Assembly: GCF_900129265.1 (NCBI RefSeq) | Contig: NZ_FQVG01000010.1 | Location: forward strand, 1 to 53,178 | Source of the DNA: Caloramator proteoclasticus DSM 10124 | GTDB lineage: Bacteria; Bacillota; Clostridia; Clostridiales; Caloramatoraceae | Direction of reading: 5' to 3' | DNA: 53,178 bases | Shown here: one piece after another, positions 17,055-25,369 of the stretch | Position numbering within the stretch: the first letter of the stretch is position 1 | Layout: the number at the start of each line of letters is the position of its first letter | Notes under the pieces: model-generated | The model's input: the letters and a program-made list of their open reading frames with translations, nothing else | What the model was told of the DNA's origin: nothing | The model's database searches: none | Program-made: the position numbers and the translations under genes

Positions 17055-18074
17055 ATGCTGTTTTACCCAAAACGTGCCTTTTTTGAACCCAAAACATTGG
17101 ATTATCCTACAGGACAATATATATATAATAAACTTAAGGAATTAAATATTCCAGTATTTGTTGAAAATAAGTCTGTAACCTTTGAAAAGGACTTTGACAA
17201 CATTCAAGAATACTATGCCTATGCCAAAGGTTCTCTTGTTGTCTCTGTTAAAAAAAGTATGAAACTTGATAGTTGCAAACCCTCCGCAGATTACCAATTT
17301 CCACTTGTTACAGGATGTCCCGCAAGCTGTCAATACTGCTATTTACAGTCTAACCCAAATATAAAGCCCTTTGCAAGAGTATATGCAAATGTTGAAGAAA
17401 TTTTACAAAACAACGAAAAATACATAAACCAAAATAAGCCCAAAATTACATCCTTTGAACTTGCAAGCACAAGCGATCCTCTTTCTGTTGAACATTTAAC
17501 AGGTTCTGTTAAAAAGGCTATTGAGTTCTTTGCACAGCAAGAATACGGAAGATTAAGGCTTGTTACAAAATTTGCTTATGTAGATAACCTTCTAAACATA
17601 GTACACAAAGGGCATACAAAAATAAGATTTAGCATAAATTCAAAATATGTAGTAGATAAATTTGAATTTAATGTAAGCCCTTTAATGGAACGATTAGAGG
17701 CTGCACAAAGGGTATATGATGCTAATTATCCCTTAGGTTTTATTATTGCACCTATATACTATTATGAAAACTATAAGGAGGAATATAGAGAACTGCTTGA
17801 TATGCTGAGGGAAAAAATAAAAAACCCAGATAATGCTGAAATAACATTTGAACTTATTCAGCATAGATTTACAACAAAGGCTATGGATACAATATTAGCA
17901 CGTTTCCCAAACACAGAAATAGACTTTTCAATGGAAAACAGACAACAAAAGTGGGGGCCCTATGGTGTTTATAAATATGTTTATAAAAAGGACATTTCCA
18001 CTGATATGAAGGAATTTATGATATCAGAAATAAAAAGAAGATTCCCCAAGGCCGAAATAGAATACTTTACATAA
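17055..18074 (+). CDS. splB: Spore photoproduct lyase
   Basis: A 339-residue radical SAM enzyme that repairs the thymine dimer (spore photoproduct) in UV-exposed spores during germination. The SAM cluster motif is CPASCQYCYLQ (about 93-103), the SplB-specific CxxxCxxC form, preceded by the family block YQFPLVTG. The N-terminal FYPKRAFFEPKTLDYPTG and the C-terminal KWGPYGVYKYVY are also typical. Length is normal. AAGGAGG precedes the ATG. No sigma-G-type promoter could be chosen by eye. The gene supports an endospore-forming host. Confidence 0.93.
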   Translation: MLFYPKRAFFEPKTLDYPTGQYIYNKLKELNIPVFVENKSVTFEKDFDNIQEYYAYAKGSLVVSVKKSMKLDSCKPSADYQFPLVTGCPASCQYCYLQSNPNIKPFARVYANVEEILQNNEKYINQNKPKITSFELASTSDPLSVEHLTGSVKKAIEFFAQQEYGRLRLVTKFAYVDNLLNIVHKGHTKIRFSINSKYVVDKFEFNVSPLMERLEAAQRVYDANYPLGFIIAPIYYYENYKEEYRELLDMLREKIKNPDNAEITFELIQHRFTTKAMDTILARFPNTEIDFSMENRQQKWGPYGVYKYVYKKDISTDMKEFMISEIKRRFPKAEIEYFT

Positions 18075-18076
18075 CT

Positions 18077-18149
18077 AAAGTGCCACCCAGGTGAAATGTG
18101 ACATAATTCATTTTCTTCCAAATGTCACATTTCACCTGGGTGGCACTTT
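18077..18149. repeat. Palindromic repeat with 28-bp perfect arms
   Basis: Two perfect 28-bp inverted arms (18077-18104 and 18122-18149; core GTGCCACCCAGGTGAAATG) surround a 17-base loop. It fits exactly between the splB stop codon and the 3' CCA of the tRNA-Ser gene and ends in T5, so it can terminate splB. The same arm sequence recurs at 47208-47237 (one arm) and 48094-48160 (one good arm and one decayed arm), so it is a dispersed, MITE-like element or a paired IS-end relic. Confidence 0.85.
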
Positions 18150-18150
18150 T

Positions 18151-18241
<91 letters not shown>

Positions 18242-18250
18242 ATATTCAAT

Positions 18251-18325
18251 TGGTGACCCCTAGGGGATTCGAACCCCTGTTACCACCGTGAAAGGGTGGT
18301 GTCTTAACCACTTGACCAAGGGGCC
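18251..18325 (-). tRNA. tRNA-Glu (anticodon UUC)
   Basis: A 75-base cloverleaf with acceptor GGCCCCT pairing AGGGGTC, discriminator A, encoded CCA, anticodon loop CTTTCAC with anticodon TTC, and T loop GTTCGAATC. It is nine bases upstream of tRNA-Ser and likely co-transcribed with it. Confidence 0.97.
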
Positions 18326-18454
18326 ATCTCTCTGGCACAGAAAATAATATACCATCTTATTAGACAAAAGTCAACATATTTTTTTGTTTTTTATAAAATT
18401 GATATGAAGATATTTTAAATATACATTGGCATAAATTATTTTTATGAATACAAT

Positions 18455-18718
18455 CAGATTGTTGACTTAAATACAAGAAAGCCCCAAGAAAGGATTTTAA
18501 AAGGCTCTTTCATGAGCTTTAGCAATTCTTAGCTTTAGACGAAGAAAAAGTCAGTAATTCGGCACAGGACGTGCCGAGCCGAGCGGCCATCAGGACGATG
18601 GCATCACGAGGATGGGACTTTTTTAAATAAAGAAAAGCTTAGAATTGCTTTGCGAAATGAACCGATGCCCAAGAAATCCTTCAAGGGGCTAATCAATATA
18701 TAACTTTTTGAACAGCTG
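18455..18718 (+). repeat. Dispersed structured repeat, copy A
   Basis: The most diverged full-length copy of a 0.26-0.28 kb repeat (others at 20472 and 34384). It starts CAGATTGTTGA and contains, from outside in: an outer stem AGCCCC..GGGGCT, a stem AGCAATTCT/AGAATTGCT, a stem AAAAAGTC/GACTTTTT, then two hairpins GGCAC/GTGCC and GCCATC/GATGGC, both capped by AGGAC. The right end is decayed (GAACAGCTG). It fills most of the 500-base gap between tRNA-Glu and the next gene; I see no gene in it. The rest of the gap is AT-rich and featureless. Confidence 0.85.
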
Positions 18719-18838
18719 TTTGTTTTAAGAAAAAATATAAACTTTTCTTAATTATTTTTAAGTTGAATTAAAAAAGCTAAGGTTATAAAATCTAATTATA
18801 ATTTTATATAATTTTAAAAAACCAAAGCAGGTGTTAAA

Positions 18839-19435
18839 ATGAAGTATATTATAAATACACTATATTTTTTATCAGGAAGGATATATGTTCCAACCCACCT
18901 TTTGGGAAGGAAAAATGTCATCATGCACATTAGTGACACTCCCTCAAACATCTATGCTTCGATAATTAAATTGGTAAAAAAAATTAATCCAAAATATATA
19001 ATACATACTGGAGATATTGTTGATAATATAAAATTAGAGCTATATCCTAATAGATTAAATGAATACAAGGATTATGCCTCTATATTTATAAGTGAATTAG
19101 TTAAATACACAAGTAGTCGTATAATAATTGTTCCTGGAAATCACGACAACATTGATGTTATAAAAAAATTAGATAAGATTTACATAGTAGAAGAAGGTAG
19201 TTCCATTTCAATTGAGGATATAAATATTGGAGTTTCTCATAAGATAAATAATCTTCCAAAATACAAATGTGATTTTTACTTATACGGCCACGATAAAAGT
19301 AAGGGAAATAGGAATCAACTAAATGGAATTAATTCAATAAACATAATAGATATTGAATCTAAGAATGTTTTTCATCTTAAATATCCAATGGGAACTGACA
19401 ATTATAGATTACTTAGAACAAAAATAGGAATTTAA
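18839..19435 (+). CDS. Metallophosphoesterase-like protein with degenerate active site
   Basis: A 198-residue protein with the calcineurin-like phosphoesterase layout: MHISDTP (about 30), HTGDIVDN (about 58), VPGNHDN (about 100), a VSH segment (about 135) and YGHDK (about 152). The first motif is D-T-P where family members have D-x-H, and the last is G-H-D-K where they have G-H-x-H, so two metal ligands appear lost. It may be weakened or bind nucleotide without hydrolysis. Ribosome binding site AGGTG precedes the ATG. It pairs with the next gene (17-base gap), and the pair is bracketed by repeat copies A and B. AT-richer than its neighbours. Confidence 0.7.
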   Translation: MKYIINTLYFLSGRIYVPTHLLGRKNVIMHISDTPSNIYASIIKLVKKINPKYIIHTGDIVDNIKLELYPNRLNEYKDYASIFISELVKYTSSRIIIVPGNHDNIDVIKKLDKIYIVEEGSSISIEDINIGVSHKINNLPKYKCDFYLYGHDKSKGNRNQLNGINSINIIDIESKNVFHLKYPMGTDNYRLLRTKIGI

Positions 19436-19452
19436 TTTTGGGGGGAAATTAA

Positions 19453-20454
19453 ATGCTTTCACTTTTTAGATTAGGTCCTAAGATGATAGTTATAGGGAGC
19501 AAAAATCCTGAAGAGCTTTCTAATGAAATATCAAAAAGTTTTTCTGCTGTTAAAACAAATCTTATTGATGCCTTAAATTCTACTTATGAAAATTCAACAA
19601 TTATATTTATAACAGAGCCAAATAAAAAGATAGCACATATTAAAGATATTTTAACAACAATCTATATAAATATGCCTTCTGACGAATTTTACAATAATCT
19701 CATAAATAATAGAATATGTGAAAAAATTAATGATATAAGAACTGCACCTGGAATTATAGTTATGCGAACTCAAGGAGACAAGGACAAAATAATTAGCTCT
19801 GTTGCATATGAATATAGAGCCAAAATGCTACCAATATTTGATAGCTTGGAAAATGGAGAATCTAACCAAACAATAATTTTATTTACTGAAAAACCTCTTA
19901 ACAGTAGGTTAACTATAAATTCCTTTGATTCTACTACTCTACTAATAGATGAAAATATTACTACTATATCATCTAAATTGAGAAATCAAGCACTAAGATT
20001 TTTAAATGAGGGATTGGTTGATAGACCCTGGTATGAATTAAGCATACGCATATATGATAGATATAGCAAATACGATATGCATTATAAAAGATTATCCATT
20101 GCACTTGATAATTTAGATGTTGGATTTATATTAGGCGAAATGTGGACAAAAGATACTCCAAGGTTTCTTTTATCTGTCTTAGTATATCAGATAAAACTAT
20201 TTACATTGCTTCCTCCAACTGAAATAAAAAAGATATTGCTTGGACTTGAATACACAGACGACGGTACAAGAATCGTTGATTTTGACTTAATCTATAAAAA
20301 TAAAAAAATAGACTGGACAGAAGTTAAAGTAAATAATTTGGAACGTAAAAATCTTGGAATGATGTTTAGGGAGGAAATTTTAAAGACCTTATCTGATGAA
20401 CAAAGGCAAAAGCTAATAAATCTTGAAAACATCATTTTAAATACAAGGGAGTAG
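19453..20454 (+). CDS. Hypothetical protein, unrecognised
   Basis: I do not recognise this 333-residue protein. It has no signal peptide or clear membrane segment. The N-terminal half alternates beta and helix segments (MIVIGSKNP, STIIFITEP, GIIVMRTQGDKDKI, NQTIILFTEKPL), resembling a repeated Rossmann-like layout without a P-loop. The C-terminal half is helical and ends in a charged stretch (DWTEVKVNNLERKNLG). GGGGGG lies about seven bases upstream of the ATG. Co-transcription with the degenerate phosphoesterase suggests a joint role; composition and the bracketing repeats suggest an acquired cassette. Confidence 0.6.
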   Translation: MLSLFRLGPKMIVIGSKNPEELSNEISKSFSAVKTNLIDALNSTYENSTIIFITEPNKKIAHIKDILTTIYINMPSDEFYNNLINNRICEKINDIRTAPGIIVMRTQGDKDKIISSVAYEYRAKMLPIFDSLENGESNQTIILFTEKPLNSRLTINSFDSTTLLIDENITTISSKLRNQALRFLNEGLVDRPWYELSIRIYDRYSKYDMHYKRLSIALDNLDVGFILGEMWTKDTPRFLLSVLVYQIKLFTLLPPTEIKKILLGLEYTDDGTRIVDFDLIYKNKKIDWTEVKVNNLERKNLGMMFREEILKTLSDEQRQKLINLENIILNTRE

Positions 20455-20470
20455 ATAATATCTACTCCCT
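20446..20470 (+). terminator. Terminator hairpin, left flank of repeat copy B
   Basis: Arms AGGGAGTAGAT / ATCTACTCCCT overlap the TAG stop of the upstream gene. A near-copy of this hairpin lies at 20756-20781 on the other side of the repeat. No T tract follows here because the repeat begins one base later. Confidence 0.65.
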
Positions 20471-20471
20471 A

Positions 20472-20754
20472 CAGATTGTTGACAAACCTGTTCGTTAGCT
20501 AAAGTATAAAAAAAGCCCCATGAAAGGATTTTATTAGGCATATTTCATGAGCTTTAGCAATTATTGCTTTTCGACTTTGAAAAAGTCCGTAATTCGGCAC
20601 AGGACGTGCCGAGCCGAGCGGCCATCAGGACGATGGCATCGCGAGGGTAGGACTTTTTCAAACAAAGAAAAGCTTAGAATTGCTTAGCGAAATGAACGAA
20701 TGCCCAAGAAATCCTTCATGGGGCTAATAAATATATAACTTTTTCAACAGATTG
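20472..20754 (+). repeat. Dispersed structured repeat, copy B
   Basis: A full-length copy of the repeat in the plus orientation, starting CAGATTGTTGAC. Stems from outside in: AGCCCCATGAA..TTCATGGGGCT, AGCAATT/AATTGCT with GCTTTTC/GAAAAGC, TTGAAAAAGTCC/GGACTTTTTCAA (perfect 12 bp), then hairpins GGCAC-AGGAC-GTGCC (20596-20610) and GCCATC-AGGAC-GATGGC (20621-20637). No reading frame of note. It fills the gap between two convergent genes and is flanked by two similar terminator hairpins. Confidence 0.9.
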
Positions 20755-20755
20755 A

Positions 20756-20781
20756 AGGGAGTAAGATTTTGTCTACTCCCT
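20756..20781 (-). terminator. Terminator hairpin, right flank of repeat copy B
   Basis: Arms AGGGAGTA / TACTCCCT (with one offset base) overlap the TAG stop of the minus-strand HAD gene and closely resemble the hairpin at 20446-20470 on the other side of the repeat. Loop sequences differ. Confidence 0.65.
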
Positions 20782-21606
20782 AAGTATTAACTCCTCTATA
20801 GCCTTTGCTACTCCATCGTTATCATTTGTATCTGTTACATAAGCTGCTATCTTTTTTATTTCTTCCTCTGCATTTCCCATTGCTATAGGGAAACCTGCAA
20901 ATTCAAACATAGTCTTATCGTTTTCATTATCACCAAAACAAACTATCGCTTCTCTATCTATATCAAAAAATTCCGCAAGCCTTTTTAATGCATTACCCTT
21001 TGACACTTCTTTATCCATTATCTCAAAGTTGTTCATATATGATGAAAAAATTGAAACATCCATATTATCTCTAATATATTTTTTTAGTTCCTGAAGCTTC
21101 TCTACCTCATCTTCAAGAGCCATAACAACAACCTTTAAGAAATTCTCTCCCTCTTTTTCAACAACATCCTCAAGGCTGTCTACTATCTGTATATTTATTC
21201 TTTCATCCTCTGGAACTGTTTCATTCCACTTTGAATAGTTCAAGGATGAATGTATGAGCTTTTCTGAATATATAGTATCAGTTGTGTATATGTGTGGATA
21301 AAATCCCCATTCTCTTGTAACCTTTATTATATCCAATAGAGTTTCTTTTTTTATGTATTTTTCATATATAACCTCATTTCTATCCTTTTCACGAATATAT
21401 GCTCCATTTGATGCTATAATAGGTGCCTTTGTACCTATTATTCTTGCATAGGATTTTGCAGATGTGAAAATCCTACCTGTACAGATAACCAGCTTAATCC
21501 CCTTCTCAGATGCCCTCCTTAAAACATCCTTAGTATATTCAGTCACCTGCTTTTGGCTATTTAATAGTGTTCCATCCATATCCATTGCTATCAATTTGTA
21601 TTTCAA
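20773..21606 (-). CDS. Cof-type HAD-IIB family phosphatase
   Basis: A 277-residue haloacid dehalogenase-type phosphatase acting on a small phosphorylated metabolite. Motif I is AMDMDGTLL (about 7-15), motif II VICTGR (about 40), and motif III/IV VSKGNALKRL plus CFGDNENDKTMF (about 195-220). A C2B cap lies between. The start is taken as the TTG at 21606, with AAAGGATG seven bases upstream; the ATG nine bases earlier sits directly on that site. Substrate unknown. Confidence 0.9.
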   Translation of the reverse strand: MKYKLIAMDMDGTLLNSQKQVTEYTKDVLRRASEKGIKLVICTGRIFTSAKSYARIIGTKAPIIASNGAYIREKDRNEVIYEKYIKKETLLDIIKVTREWGFYPHIYTTDTIYSEKLIHSSLNYSKWNETVPEDERINIQIVDSLEDVVEKEGENFLKVVVMALEDEVEKLQELKKYIRDNMDVSIFSSYMNNFEIMDKEVSKGNALKRLAEFFDIDREAIVCFGDNENDKTMFEFAGFPIAMGNAEEEIKKIAAYVTDTNDNDGVAKAIEELILRE

Positions 21607-21698
21607 AGCTATCATCCTTTCGCAAATATTCCCTAAAAATTATACTATAAAATAATAAAAATATAAAACATAAACTTTAACTTATATTCAAAATTTAA

Positions 21699-21721
21699 GG
21701 ACAGGCTATTTTAGCCCGTCC
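21699..21721 (-). terminator. Terminator of the B12-uptake operon
   Basis: GGACGGGCT / AGCCTGTCC stem (one G-U pair) with a five-base loop overlaps the stop codon of the last gene; a short AT-rich tract follows. Confidence 0.6.
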
Positions 21722-22380
21722 TCAAGAAACTTCCACTCTAATACATCTCCATCCTTTAAAGTATATGAACCTGCACCTACAGAAGGCTTTACACCATTTA
21801 CAAAATAGCACCAACCACTATTTGCACCATAATCCCTTTCCTTTAACCCTGCAATCGATGAAAAGTAAATACTACCTCCTGTTCCCTTTGCTCTATAGGA
21901 TATCTTATTATCTATCAATACCTTCAATGTAACATCTCCTGCTGTTTTTGAATTGATATCTACATAGCCCTTATAAATTACTTTATTGTTTACTGTATCA
22001 ATTATATAAACATTTGGTTTTAAAGTTGTAGATTTATTATCATTTGAGACATTGCTCTTTTCTGTTTTATTCCTACTCTCCTCATTCTTGTTTACACTCT
22101 TTGTACTATTTTTACTTTCTTTCTTTTTTATTTCACTCGCTTTATTCTGTTCTTGTTTTACAACCGCACTATCATTACCTTGGCTTTTGTCCTTAACACT
22201 ATTTTCTTCAACCTTATCTTTATTTTGATCCCTTTGTTCTACCTTTTTTCCCTCTTTATTATTCAATTCAATATTCTCTACTTCTGACCTTTGAAGTATA
22301 TTTTGTAAACTGCCTGCAAAGGATATTGCTGTAACTGATAAAACAAGCATTACTACAATTAGCAGTAACTTCTTTTTCAT
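21706..22380 (-). CDS. Secreted DUF4430 (transcobalamin C-terminal-like) protein
   Basis: A 224-residue exported protein. Residues 1-23 are a signal peptide (Lys-rich start, hydrophobic LLLIVVMLVLSVTAISFAG). Residues 28-120 are a low-complexity Lys/Asn/Glu/Ser linker. Residues 125-224 form a DUF4430 domain, the domain related to the beta domain of transcobalamin and intrinsic factor, with GYVDINSKTAGDVTLKVL, the SGWCYFVNGVKP block and YTLKDGDVLEWKF. It has no sortase motif or lipobox, so it is probably released or held by charge. It is last in the cobalamin-riboswitch operon, 11 bases after the anchored DUF4430 protein. Cobalamin binding is inferred. Confidence 0.85.
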   Translation of the reverse strand: MKKKLLLIVVMLVLSVTAISFAGSLQNILQRSEVENIELNNKEGKKVEQRDQNKDKVEENSVKDKSQGNDSAVVKQEQNKASEIKKKESKNSTKSVNKNEESRNKTEKSNVSNDNKSTTLKPNVYIIDTVNNKVIYKGYVDINSKTAGDVTLKVLIDNKISYRAKGTGGSIYFSSIAGLKERDYGANSGWCYFVNGVKPSVGAGSYTLKDGDVLEWKFLEDGLK

Positions 22381-22391
22381 ATAACTGCCTC

Positions 22392-24755
22392 CTAAGCTCT
22401 ATTTTGCTTTTTAACTAAAACTGCACCTACTAATATCATTAAAAATGCTAATGCAACAGCTGTATTTGCATCAAACATATCACCTGTTTTTGGAAGTAGC
22501 TTCTTTGCTTCCTCCTCACCAGTATATTCAAATACCTTTAGCTTATTAACATCCACATTATTTCCAAAGAAATTATACTTTCCTGCCCTTTTAAACTCCC
22601 TTATTGCAATAAGTGCTCTTAAGGCTTGCTCTGTTGCCATATAGTCAGCCTTCTTATTCAATTCGTGGGCAAACTGGCCATTATTAACCCTAAAGCTTAA
22701 AAGTGCTGAATATAAATCTCCATTTGTCTTTGTAAACTTAAGTCCCTCTGGATTTTCTCCAACCGCAGTAAGTCCCAATATTACAAATGAAATTGTTTCA
22801 CTAAAGCTTCCAAAGCTGTCGGGTATATATCCAGAATCTATCTGCATTTTAGATAGGCTATCAACAGCCTTATCTACTGCCGCCTTTACCTTTTCATTTG
22901 ACATATAAGGTGAAAGGGCTGCAAGAGCAACACCAGTAATATCAGGGTTTATTCCCATCTCAGAATTTAGAGTCCATCCATATAGCTCTTTACCATTTTT
23001 ATTAACTGTAACTGCCTTATCAAGTATAAAATCAACAAGTTTTTCCCTTGTTATTTTATAGCTTGACTTATCGGCTGTATAGTCTAACGCAATAAGTGCA
23101 AAAATAGCATCGTTTATAAGGAATTTATCAATGTTTCTTTTATTATAAAGTTCCTCCATTAGATTATACCCTACAAAGTTATATGGACTATATCCTGCTG
23201 CTGTTAATGTAATAATTAGCTTTTCTATATCTGTATTTGTATATTCATCTATTCCATAGGATTTAAGTTCCTTTGCTGCTTCCTCAATCAGCTTTTCATC
23301 TATCTTTTTTCCCATCTTTGAAAGGCTTAAAAATGCCCACATATCTAATTGGTTCTTTTCAATGTAACCTAAGGTTAAACTTAAGTCCTCTTCGATATTC
23401 TTCTTTATTAGGTTATTATTCTTTGAGATAACTTCAGTATAAGCACTATCTCTATAATCTAAACTTGGGCTGTTTACTCCATCAATATTAAATACACCCT
23501 CATCCTTAACAACAGTTGGTGACTTATCCACATTATAACCACTAATCCTATAACTATGGATTCCCTTTTCTAATCCTTCTATGTTTATCTCTCCATTTTC
23601 ATTTGTTATATAATTCTTTTCATCAATCGTTACAATAGCACCAGCAATTGGAGTTGTTACCTCCTTGTTTTGATACCAGTCAAAATAAGTATATGAAAAT
23701 TGGATTTTAAAAGGTTTATTTGGCTCTACTACATCTGGAGTAAACTTTATATTATTTGCATAAGCTGTTGTAGAATCTCCATAGAATACAACTATCTCAT
23801 CACCATCGTTTGGAATATATGAGTCTATTGAAACCATTGGAGTCTCTATTTTATTTTTACTCTTTATATAATACATCCATCCATCATATCCACCAAATTT
23901 ACCAGCCTTTAAACCATTTATTTCTTCAACATATTTGCCCCATTTGCTCTCTGTAACCTTATATGAAATACTATTATCACTGAGAAGTTTTTCTAATCCT
24001 AAAAGGGCAGTTTTTTCCTCTACTTCACCTCTTACAATAGTATCAAGTAATCCCTCTACTCTTACTGTGAATTTTGGCTTTTTTATTTGAAATTTAATTG
24101 TATCTGCCACTATATTAGGAATTTCATTTCCCTCTTTAAAATCATAAAACTTTAGCTCGTGTACTCCTTCTTCAAGTCCCTGTGGAAGTTCTATTCTATT
24201 TTCTATAACCTCTACGCTTTTTCCATCTATTTCAGCCTTAAATCCCTCTATTTTAGTTACTGTATTAGTCCAATCATTATAATTATTAAACGTGATAGTC
24301 AATGCCTTATTTGGACTTAAGGTTGAGAAACTTATATCATTAGCTAAATATGGCTTTGGATAACAGCCATAGTATAGTAATAGTTTTTCACCCTTTTTAA
24401 GTTCAGTTCCATCAATTGAAGTCATAGGCACTTCATACTTTCCATCCCTTTGGATAGCATACATCCAACCTGAATAATCACCTAAACTTCCTTCCTTAAG
24501 TCCATTAACTTCTGAAATATACTTTCCATAACTACTGTCCTTTAATACATAGGTTATTCCCTTTGATTTTAAAACCTCATCTAAAGCATCAAGGGCGTTA
24601 GTCTTTTGTGTCTCTCCCTCTGCAATTATCCCCTGATTGCTCTGAACAACTACATATACACTGCTTGAATTTGCTAAAGCTTGCTTAGGAAGTATTGCTA
24701 AAAATTGTAATAGTATAAAGATAGAAAGAACTACTTTGGAAACTGTTTTTTTCAT
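22392..24755 (-). CDS. Sortase-anchored transcobalamin/intrinsic-factor-like surface protein
   Basis: A 787-residue wall-anchored protein. Order: signal peptide (1-28); DUF4430 domain 1 (about 32-112, with DYSGWMYAIQRDG); Ig-like segment; DUF4430 domain 2 (about 232-330, with GYDGWMYYIKSKN); Ig-like segment (about 345-425); an alpha/alpha-barrel-like helical domain (about 445-735, with NPDITGVALAALS, SETISFVILGLTAVGENP and ATEQALRALIAI); sorting signal LPKTG at 754-758, hydrophobic span, KKQNR tail. Human intrinsic factor and transcobalamin combine the same two folds (alpha/alpha barrel plus DUF4430-like beta domain). Stop and start overlap the ECF S gene by 4 bases. Likely captures cobalamin for the transporter; inferred. 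Confidence 0.88.
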   Translation of the reverse strand: MKKTVSKVVLSIFILLQFLAILPKQALANSSSVYVVVQSNQGIIAEGETQKTNALDALDEVLKSKGITYVLKDSSYGKYISEVNGLKEGSLGDYSGWMYAIQRDGKYEVPMTSIDGTELKKGEKLLLYYGCYPKPYLANDISFSTLSPNKALTITFNNYNDWTNTVTKIEGFKAEIDGKSVEVIENRIELPQGLEEGVHELKFYDFKEGNEIPNIVADTIKFQIKKPKFTVRVEGLLDTIVRGEVEEKTALLGLEKLLSDNSISYKVTESKWGKYVEEINGLKAGKFGGYDGWMYYIKSKNKIETPMVSIDSYIPNDGDEIVVFYGDSTTAYANNIKFTPDVVEPNKPFKIQFSYTYFDWYQNKEVTTPIAGAIVTIDEKNYITNENGEINIEGLEKGIHSYRISGYNVDKSPTVVKDEGVFNIDGVNSPSLDYRDSAYTEVISKNNNLIKKNIEEDLSLTLGYIEKNQLDMWAFLSLSKMGKKIDEKLIEEAAKELKSYGIDEYTNTDIEKLIITLTAAGYSPYNFVGYNLMEELYNKRNIDKFLINDAIFALIALDYTADKSSYKITREKLVDFILDKAVTVNKNGKELYGWTLNSEMGINPDITGVALAALSPYMSNEKVKAAVDKAVDSLSKMQIDSGYIPDSFGSFSETISFVILGLTAVGENPEGLKFTKTNGDLYSALLSFRVNNGQFAHELNKKADYMATEQALRALIAIREFKRAGKYNFFGNNVDVNKLKVFEYTGEEEAKKLLPKTGDMFDANTAVALAFLMILVGAVLVKKQNRA

Positions 24756-25369
24756 ACATCTCCCCCCACTTCTTTAATATATGTTACCTCCAGCCTATTT
24801 TTAAATCGTTTTAGTATCTTGTACATTTCATCATAAAATAGAACTGAGAAAATAAAGTTTGAGCTTGAATGGAGTACATCAAATACTAATCCTGATAAAT
24901 AGGCTATGGTAATTGTTTTTATATTAATAGGCCTGATAAAGCCTATAATATGCCAAAGATTCATAATCCAATCAAACATAAAGCCATAAAGAAAACATAT
25001 TATTGAAAAATACTCTAATTTTATCTTTTTTCTAATAAAACCCGAAAGCATTCCAACCAATCCCCAAGCAAACATCTGCCATATTGTCCAGGGACCGTGG
25101 CCTAGAAAAATATTTGAAACAAAGGCAGCTACATTTCCTACTAAAAAACCAACAAAGGGGCCAAAAACATTTCCAGATACTGCAACTATAAAGGTAGTTG
25201 GTTGAACATTTGGAATTGCACCAAAAGGAATTCTAAAAACACCTGCAATTGCACCTAATGTTGCAATAAGCCCTATCTCCTTTGTCCCCATTTTGCTCCT
25301 TTCAAAATATATAAAGGCAGCAAATAAAATTAAAATTAAAGAAAGGTTTATAAAAAGTTCAATGTTCAC
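24752..25369 (-). CDS. ECF transporter S component, probably cobalamin-specific
   Basis: A 205-residue membrane protein with about six hydrophobic segments. It resembles S components of group II energy-coupling-factor transporters: GAIAGVFRIPFGAIPNVQPT (about 38-57), an internal GNVFGPFVGFLVGNVAAF segment, and HGPWTIWQMFAWGLVG (about 90). Its own sequence does not name the vitamin; the cobalamin riboswitch and DUF4430 neighbours point to cobalamin or a precursor, as in CbrT-type S components. It overlaps the ATPase gene and the next gene by four bases on each side, so translation is coupled. Confidence 0.82.
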   Translation of the reverse strand: MNIELFINLSLILILFAAFIYFERSKMGTKEIGLIATLGAIAGVFRIPFGAIPNVQPTTFIVAVSGNVFGPFVGFLVGNVAAFVSNIFLGHGPWTIWQMFAWGLVGMLSGFIRKKIKLEYFSIICFLYGFMFDWIMNLWHIIGFIRPINIKTITIAYLSGLVFDVLHSSSNFIFSVLFYDEMYKILKRFKNRLEVTYIKEVGGDV

